NCBI RefSeq assembly: GCF_013607875.1
Contig: NZ_VDES01000002.1
Span: 1,120,287-1,184,286 of the forward strand
Reading direction: 5' to 3'
Length of the DNA: 64,000 bases
From: Blastomonas ursincola
Lineage (GTDB): Bacteria > Pseudomonadota > Alphaproteobacteria > Sphingomonadales > Sphingomonadaceae
Positions within the stretch are counted from its first letter, which is position 1; each line of letters starts with the position of its first letter. Both the position numbers and the translations under genes were made by a program. This document shows positions 59,229-64,000 of the stretch, piece after piece. The notes beneath the pieces are model-generated. The model was not told the DNA's origin. It saw only the letters and a program-made list of their open reading frames with translations, and made no database searches.

Positions 59229-60107
59229 GTGGACGGTGTCGATTTCGACGATTACCGGTTGACCGATGGCGTTGCGCCATTTGTCGCCGCGCATCAGCTG
59301 GTCGCCGATGACCCGGCTGTCCAACTGATCGAATTGCACCAGCCAGCGGGCGATTTTTCCGATCCTCCGCTGAATGATCTTGTCATCACGGTGGGATTGT
59401 CGATGCACCGGACGTCTTATCGCAATGGCAGCTTCCGCTTTTCGGGGACGGCGGTTCCAGGCCAATGGTCGCTGCTCGCCCGCGGTGAAGCCAATGCAAT
59501 CGTGATTGATGATTCCAATCATTTCAGGGCACTTGCCGTCGATGGCTTGCTTGCCGATACGTTGCTGGACCGCATGTTCGATGGGCGCCCGCCCGATATA
59601 GCCAAGCTGCACGCGGTGCAGGGCAGCAACGGGGTGCCTAAATTGATCGAAAGGCTGTGGCGACTGTCGTCGGGCAGTCACGCCTCGGCGATCACGACCC
59701 TTTACCGGGATTCCGTGATTGTGACCCTGCTGGGGGAATTGGCCGCACTGAATGGCGATGCAGCCAGGCTGACACGTGGCGGGCTGGCGCCCTGGCAGGA
59801 GCGGCGCGTGAACGACTATCTTCAGGCAAATTTTTCGCGCGACATCACCTTGCTTGAACTGGCATCGCTCTGCAGCCTGTCACCCGATCATTTTTCCCGC
59901 GCATTCAAGCAGAGTTTCGGCGTGGCTCCGCAGAAATACCAGATGCTGCTGCGATTGAATGCTGCGCAGACTTTGCTGTTGCAGCCAGACCTTTCCATTG
60001 ACACCGTGGCTGTCTGTGTCGGCTACAAGGGCCAGGCCGGGCTCAACAAGCTGTTCATACGCGAACTAGGGGTGACGCCTCTGAATTATCGCCGCCGCAT
60101 GGTCTGA
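59229..60107 (+). CDS. AraC-family regulator 3
   Basis: 292 residues starting at GTG 59229. It has the same C-terminal layout (GGLAPWQERRVNDYLQANFS; CSLSPDHFSRAFKQSFGVAPQKY; GYKGQAGLNKLFIRELGVTP) but more divergent sequence. The N-terminal part is only distantly alike to those of the first two. It presumably controls the genes after it, isochorismatase onward; this is inferred. Confidence 0.88.
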   Translation: MDGVDFDDYRLTDGVAPFVAAHQLVADDPAVQLIELHQPAGDFSDPPLNDLVITVGLSMHRTSYRNGSFRFSGTAVPGQWSLLARGEANAIVIDDSNHFRALAVDGLLADTLLDRMFDGRPPDIAKLHAVQGSNGVPKLIERLWRLSSGSHASAITTLYRDSVIVTLLGELAALNGDAARLTRGGLAPWQERRVNDYLQANFSRDITLLELASLCSLSPDHFSRAFKQSFGVAPQKYQMLLRLNAAQTLLLQPDLSIDTVAVCVGYKGQAGLNKLFIRELGVTPLNYRRRMV

Positions 60108-60276
60108 GTGCCCGGTCAGGCGAGCATGCGCGTGCTATGCCCGAAATGGCGCAAGAATCGCTCCTCCCGAGCAAGCCCGGCACCGCTGGCACCTCAATGC
60201 TCTGCTATGGACTGCAGGCGCTGAAGCAAGGAAGCGCGTCTGACCGCCACCTTGCGACATCCAAGGAGTGCTCCAG

Positions 60277-60933
60277 ATGCCGACCGCATTGCCAATCCCC
60301 GGTTCCTCGCTTCTTTCCCCTGCCGATCATGTGCTCATCCTGATCGACCACCAGTCGCAAATGTCCTTTGCCACGAAATCGATCGACGCGGTCATGCTGC
60401 GCAACAACGCTGCACTGGTGAGCCGGGCAGCCCGCATTTTCGAGGTTTCGACAATTCTGACCACCGTTGCTGAGAAGACGTTCTCCGGCCCCATGTTCGA
60501 CGAGATCAAGAGCCAGTTTCCGGGTGAGGAGGTGATCGACCGGACAACCATGAACACCTGGGAAGATCCCCGGATCGCCGACCGTATCAACGCCATCGGC
60601 AAGTCGCGAATTGTGCTTGCAGGGCTGTGGACCAGTGTCTGCATTGTAGGGCCGGCGCTGTCCGCTATCGACCAGGGCTTCGAGGTCTTCGTGCTCGCAG
60701 ATGCTTGTGGCGACGTTTCCGATGAAGCGCATGACAGGGCAATGGACCGTATGGTCCAACTAGGCGCAACGCCGATGACCTCTTTGCAGTACATGCTCGA
60801 ACTTCAGCGCGACTGGGCGAGAGGCGAAACCTATGATCCTGTCGTGCATGCCGCGATAGATCATGGCGGAGCCTATGGGCTCGGGCTGATATACGCCAAG
60901 GCGATCTTGGGCGCCGACGCACGCGAAGGCTGA
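60277..60933 (+). CDS. Isochorismatase-family cysteine hydrolase (YcaC-like)
   Basis: 218 residues with the family's Asp24 (LILIDHQSQMS), the TMNTWEDPRI segment and the nucleophile Cys122 (LAGLWTSVCIVGPAL). Members hydrolyse C-N or vinyl-ether bonds; YcaC-type enzymes have no settled substrate. AAGGAG precedes ATG 60277; a frame start at 60268 lacks it. It leads the cluster with the XapX, amidohydrolase and DUF1275 genes. Confidence 0.88.
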   Translation: MPTALPIPGSSLLSPADHVLILIDHQSQMSFATKSIDAVMLRNNAALVSRAARIFEVSTILTTVAEKTFSGPMFDEIKSQFPGEEVIDRTTMNTWEDPRIADRINAIGKSRIVLAGLWTSVCIVGPALSAIDQGFEVFVLADACGDVSDEAHDRAMDRMVQLGATPMTSLQYMLELQRDWARGETYDPVVHAAIDHGGAYGLGLIYAKAILGADAREG

Positions 60934-61062
60934 TCGATTAAACGTACAAGGTCACCTCCGCTCCTGTCCGCCCCCAGGTATTGGTGACCGGGCCGGCCGC
61001 TTCCAAGCCTCCCGAAGGCCGGCCCACCTCCTTCATTCAGGCCCTTCTGCAATGGTGAAGCC

Positions 61063-61329
61063 ATGAAGATATATCTGTTCTCGCTTGGTGCCGGCTTGCT
61101 TGTGGGCATTGTCTATAGCCTGCTGGGCGTCCGCTCGCCGGCGCCACCCGTTGTAGCATTGCTTGGCCTGTTGGGCATGCTGGTGGGAGAGCAGATCCTG
61201 CCATTTGCGATGCGCGTATATCGGGGCAATCCCGATGTGATGGCAGAGACGCGGGCCGACTGTTCGGAGCATATTCTGGGCGCGTTGCCAGCGCGCCCCG
61301 GGCTCCGCCGTCGGGATAGCAACGCATGA
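61063..61329 (+). CDS. XapX domain membrane protein
   Basis: 88 residues with two transmembrane segments (FSLGAGLLVGIVYSLLGV; PVVALLGLLGMLVGEQILPF), the whole XapX domain, and a 35-residue polar tail. XapX proteins are often in xanthosine or purine-related or amidohydrolase clusters; function unknown. The stop overlaps the amidohydrolase start (ATGA). Confidence 0.85.
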   Translation: MKIYLFSLGAGLLVGIVYSLLGVRSPAPPVVALLGLLGMLVGEQILPFAMRVYRGNPDVMAETRADCSEHILGALPARPGLRRRDSNA

Positions 61330-63269
61330 TGGACCGCAGGGCTGTGTCTGCAGGCCTCGCCATGACCGGCTTGCTAGGAACGATCGAGGGCAAAGCCATG
61401 GCGGAAAACGCACGATATGCAGGCACCATCCTGTTCAACGGGAAATTCACGACGCTGGACCCGCAGAACCCCGCCCCTCAGGCGATAGCCATAAAGGAGG
61501 GTCGGTTCCAGGCTGTGGGAGATCTGTCTGATGTCATCGCCCTGCAGGGACCCGGCACCCGGATGATCGACTGCGAGGGCCGGCGCGTGATACCGGGGCT
61601 GTGCGACAACCACATCCACGTCATTCGCGGAGGGCTGAACTTCAATCTGGAACTGCGCTGGGATGGCGTCCCCAGCCTGGCTGATGCGATGCGCATGCTG
61701 AAGCAGCAGGTCGACCGCACCCCAGCTCCGCAATGGGTCAGGGTTGTTGGCGGCTTCAGCGAGCACCAGTTTGCCGAGAAACGCCTACCCAGCCTGGCTG
61801 AAATCAACGTCGTCGCACCCGACACGCCGGTATTCATCCTGCACCTTTACGACCGCGCCTTGCTCAATGGCGCTGCTCTCAGGGCAGTGGGCTATGATCG
61901 AGACACACCCGACCCGCCGGGCGGCGTGATCCAGCGCGATTCCCAGGGCAACCCAACTGGGCTGCTGATTGCTAGCCCCAATGCCTCCATCCTTTATGCC
62001 ACACTGGCCAAAGGGCCGAAACTGCCTCTCGACTATCAGCTCAATTCCACCCGACATTTCATGCGGGATCTCAACCGGCTGGGCGTGACCAGCGTTCTGG
62101 ATGCTGGCGGGGGTTACCAGAACTACCCGGAAGACTATGCGGTTATCGAACAGCTCCATGAACGCGGTCAGCTGACGCTGCGCATCGGCTACAATCTGTT
62201 CACGCAAAAGCCCCGGGAGGAGAAGGAGGATTTCCTGCGTTGGACCCGCAGTGCCCGACATCACCAGGGCGATGACTATCTGCGTCTCAATGGCGCGGGC
62301 GAAATGCTTGTCTTTTCGGCTGCGGACTTCGAGGATTTCCGTATGCCTCGGCCGGACATGCCGCCGAACATGGAAGATGATCTCGAGGAGATCGTCCGGA
62401 TCCTCGTTGCCAACCGTTGGCCGTGGCGGATGCATGCTACCTATGAGGAGACGATCGTCCGGGCTCTCGACGTGTTCGAGAAGGTCAACAGGGAGATGCC
62501 GTTCGACGGCCTGCACTGGTTTTTCGACCATGCCGAAACGATCACCCCACGCTCGATCGACAGGGTGGCCGCACTCGGCGGCGGCATCGCGTTTCAGCAC
62601 CGCATGGCCTATCAGGGCGAGTATTTCGTCGAGCGCTATGGTGCCGAGGCAGCAGAAGCGACGCCGCCTTTCCGACGCGTACTGGAAAGTGGCGTGCGGA
62701 CCTCCGCAGGCACCGATGCGACGCGCGTGGCGAGCTACGATCCCTGGGTAAGCCTGTCCTGGCTCGTCACTGGCAGGACGATGGGGGGCATGCGGCTTTA
62801 TCCGCATCGCAACCTGCTCGATCGACATGAAGCGCTGAGAATGTGGACCCAGCACGTCGCCTGGTTTTCGGGCGAGGAGGGGCGCAAGGGACAGATCAAG
62901 CAGGGGCAGTTGGCCGATCTAGCGGTACTGAGCCAGGATTTCTTCGAGATTCCTTCCGATCGTATCCGCCAGACCGAATCCGTGCTCACAATTGTCGGTG
63001 GCAAGCCAGTCTATGGGACTGGCAACTTTGAAGGCTTGGCAGAACCGCCGCCGCCGCCAATGCCCGACTGGTCGCCGGTCGCCCGTTTCGGTGGCTATCA
63101 CAAGGCCGAAGGGGCGACTTCGGTCAACCTGCAAACGGCACAGTCGGCCTGTGGCTGTGCTACACCGTGCGCGGTTCATGGTCATGAGCATGCGCGAGCG
63201 ACCCAGGTTCCGGTCAGCGATTTCAAGAGTTTCTGGGGCGCTCTCGGCTGCGCATGCTGGGCGGTGTGA
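61326..63269 (+). CDS. Amidohydrolase family protein (YtcJ-like) with Cys/His-rich tail
   Basis: 647 residues. The N-terminal 25 residues carry a Tat-like MDRRAVSAGLAMTGLLGT, suggesting export or membrane proximity. The amidohydrolase barrel has the HxH pair in CDNHIHVIRGG, later HATYEETIVRAL and the Asp region SAGTDATRVASYDP, and ends in the usual KQGQLADLAVLSQDFF. The last 60 residues are unusual: CGCATPC, HGHEHARA and GALGCACWAV look like an additional metal site. It is coupled to XapX upstream; DUF1275 starts inside its 3' end. Confidence 0.9.
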   Translation: MMDRRAVSAGLAMTGLLGTIEGKAMAENARYAGTILFNGKFTTLDPQNPAPQAIAIKEGRFQAVGDLSDVIALQGPGTRMIDCEGRRVIPGLCDNHIHVIRGGLNFNLELRWDGVPSLADAMRMLKQQVDRTPAPQWVRVVGGFSEHQFAEKRLPSLAEINVVAPDTPVFILHLYDRALLNGAALRAVGYDRDTPDPPGGVIQRDSQGNPTGLLIASPNASILYATLAKGPKLPLDYQLNSTRHFMRDLNRLGVTSVLDAGGGYQNYPEDYAVIEQLHERGQLTLRIGYNLFTQKPREEKEDFLRWTRSARHHQGDDYLRLNGAGEMLVFSAADFEDFRMPRPDMPPNMEDDLEEIVRILVANRWPWRMHATYEETIVRALDVFEKVNREMPFDGLHWFFDHAETITPRSIDRVAALGGGIAFQHRMAYQGEYFVERYGAEAAEATPPFRRVLESGVRTSAGTDATRVASYDPWVSLSWLVTGRTMGGMRLYPHRNLLDRHEALRMWTQHVAWFSGEEGRKGQIKQGQLADLAVLSQDFFEIPSDRIRQTESVLTIVGGKPVYGTGNFEGLAEPPPPPMPDWSPVARFGGYHKAEGATSVNLQTAQSACGCATPCAVHGHEHARATQVPVSDFKSFWGALGCACWAV

Positions 63270-63952
63270 GCGCGAGCCTTTCATCGCCGCGGCCCGTTCC
63301 GGCCGACCTTGCCGGGCTGCTCGCCTTTGTGTCCGGCTATGTCGACACTGCTGTCTTTATCCATATGCAGGGACTTTTCGTCGCGCATGTCACCGGCAAT
63401 TTTGTTCTGCTTGGTGCGACACTAGCCAGCCAGAGTGGGGGTGGGGCAGAGGGACATTATGGATCGGTCTGGGTCCAGTTCGCAGCCTTGCCTGCCTTCT
63501 TTCTTGTTGCTGTGTTCGCTGGCCTTGCGGCTAGCCAAATTTCAGTTAACCGCAGACTATCGTTGCTGCTGTGGCTTGCCAATCTGGCGGTGGCGCTGAC
63601 AGGCGGCATTGCACTGTTCCTTGGGACAGGGCCCTGGGATACTGGCTTGGCGCTTGCGCTGGCAGGGGCGATGGGCATGCTCAACGCCGTTCACAGGCTG
63701 GTACCGGCCATCGGGCCACCGTTCACGGTCATGACGGGCAATGTAGCAGCGCTGGCGCTGGCCTTGGCAGGTCGAATGAGTCAGGCGCCTTCCGCTACGC
63801 CCGAGCCATCGGCATCGGGCAAGATCATGATATCTGTTTGTGCATTTGCTGGCGGTTGCGCGCTGGGCGCTCTTGCCCAGTCCTGGCTTGGGATGGGATC
63901 GGTTCTCCTCCCCGCCATCCTTCTCGCGGGTCGCCTGATGGTCCTGCGATGA
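63254..63952 (+). CDS. DUF1275 (YoaK-type) membrane protein
   Basis: 232 residues with six hydrophobic segments. The family's opening is present (LLAFVSGYVDTAVFIHMQGLFVAHVTGNFVLLG). Later TVMTGNVAALALALAG matches the internal repeat. Members are thought to be small transporters; substrates are unknown. ATG 63254 lies 16 bases inside the amidohydrolase. The next gene starts within its stop. Confidence 0.85.
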   Translation: MLGGVSASLSSPRPVPADLAGLLAFVSGYVDTAVFIHMQGLFVAHVTGNFVLLGATLASQSGGGAEGHYGSVWVQFAALPAFFLVAVFAGLAASQISVNRRLSLLLWLANLAVALTGGIALFLGTGPWDTGLALALAGAMGMLNAVHRLVPAIGPPFTVMTGNVAALALALAGRMSQAPSATPEPSASGKIMISVCAFAGGCALGALAQSWLGMGSVLLPAILLAGRLMVLR

Positions 63953-64000
63953 CAGCCTTCCTCGCGCTGCTGCTGGCGGGGGGGGGGGGGGGGGGGGGGC
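63949..64000 (+). CDS. Start of a further gene, cut by window edge
   Basis: ATG 63949 overlaps the DUF1275 stop (ATGA). It reads MTAFLALLLA and then runs into a homopolymer of G, so only a hydrophobic start (signal peptide or anchor) is seen. The identity is unknown. Confidence 0.4.
   Translation, partial: MTAFLALLLAGGGGGGG

Noticed and set aside
46326..64000. Insertion sequences within the island
   Set aside because: I found no transposase gene or IS-type terminal repeats with target duplications; the broken SRAP junction has no IS beside it.

Overview
The window is GC-rich DNA (about 65% in the core) with tightly packed genes, many ATGA/GTGA overlaps and intergenic inverted repeats. The families present (GlyQ/GlyS two-subunit glycyl-tRNA synthetase, 180-kDa NAD-dependent glutamate dehydrogenase, PpdK, RimO, TraB/GumN, DUF3297, PhhA with an Lrp-type regulator, two S9 peptidases) point to an alphaproteobacterium of the order Sphingomonadales. 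This is inferred from the gene content; no rRNA or species marker is present.

Layout. 1-11.4 kb: the start of recJ (runs off the window), a flavodoxin-like protein, an S9 peptidase coupled to a histone-deacetylase-type (acetylpolyamine) amidohydrolase, glyoxalase I, SIMPL, TPR, ATP-grasp/DUF350, an outer-membrane barrel, a trypsin-like protease, DUF3297 and a CHAP protein. 11.4-13.4 kb: an arsenic operon arsR-arsI/cadI-arsC-aqpS with an operator-like palindrome at the arsR start. 13.4-20.6 kb: rimO, Lrp/phhA, epoxide hydrolase, TraB/GumN and an XRE-membrane protein pair. 20.7-29.1 kb: a stand-alone molybdopterin oxidoreductase, glyQ-glyS and ppdK. glyS is odd: it carries two translated palindromic repeats and a tract of about 48% GC. 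29.3-39.8 kb: a DUF1214/DUF1254 pair, two acyl-CoA dehydrogenases with an enoyl-CoA hydratase, typA and a second S9 peptidase. 39.8-46.1 kb: NAD-glutamate dehydrogenase and a PAS-like protein.

46.3-64.0 kb looks like a genomic island. It starts at tRNA-Thr(CGT), followed at once by a P4-type tyrosine integrase with four short GGGGGCAC-type sites in its leader. Next comes a junction that joins two broken genes (a minus-strand fragment and an SRAP gene without its catalytic N-terminus), then DUF427. The rest is a metabolic and regulatory cargo: a flavin split-barrel/ferredoxin-reductase/2Fe-2S fusion with a GST and a LysR regulator, a Tat-exported propeller-like protein with an unknown partner, two DUF1348 paralogues in opposite orientation, three consecutive AraC regulators, and a coupled isochorismatase / XapX / amidohydrolase / DUF1275 cluster. 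No distal attachment site is seen, so the island probably continues past the window. The last 22 bases before the final C are a G run that may be an artefact.

Intergenic spaces hold several families of sphingomonad-type inverted repeats, some present in two or three copies in opposite orientations; one repeat of this kind has entered glyS in frame.
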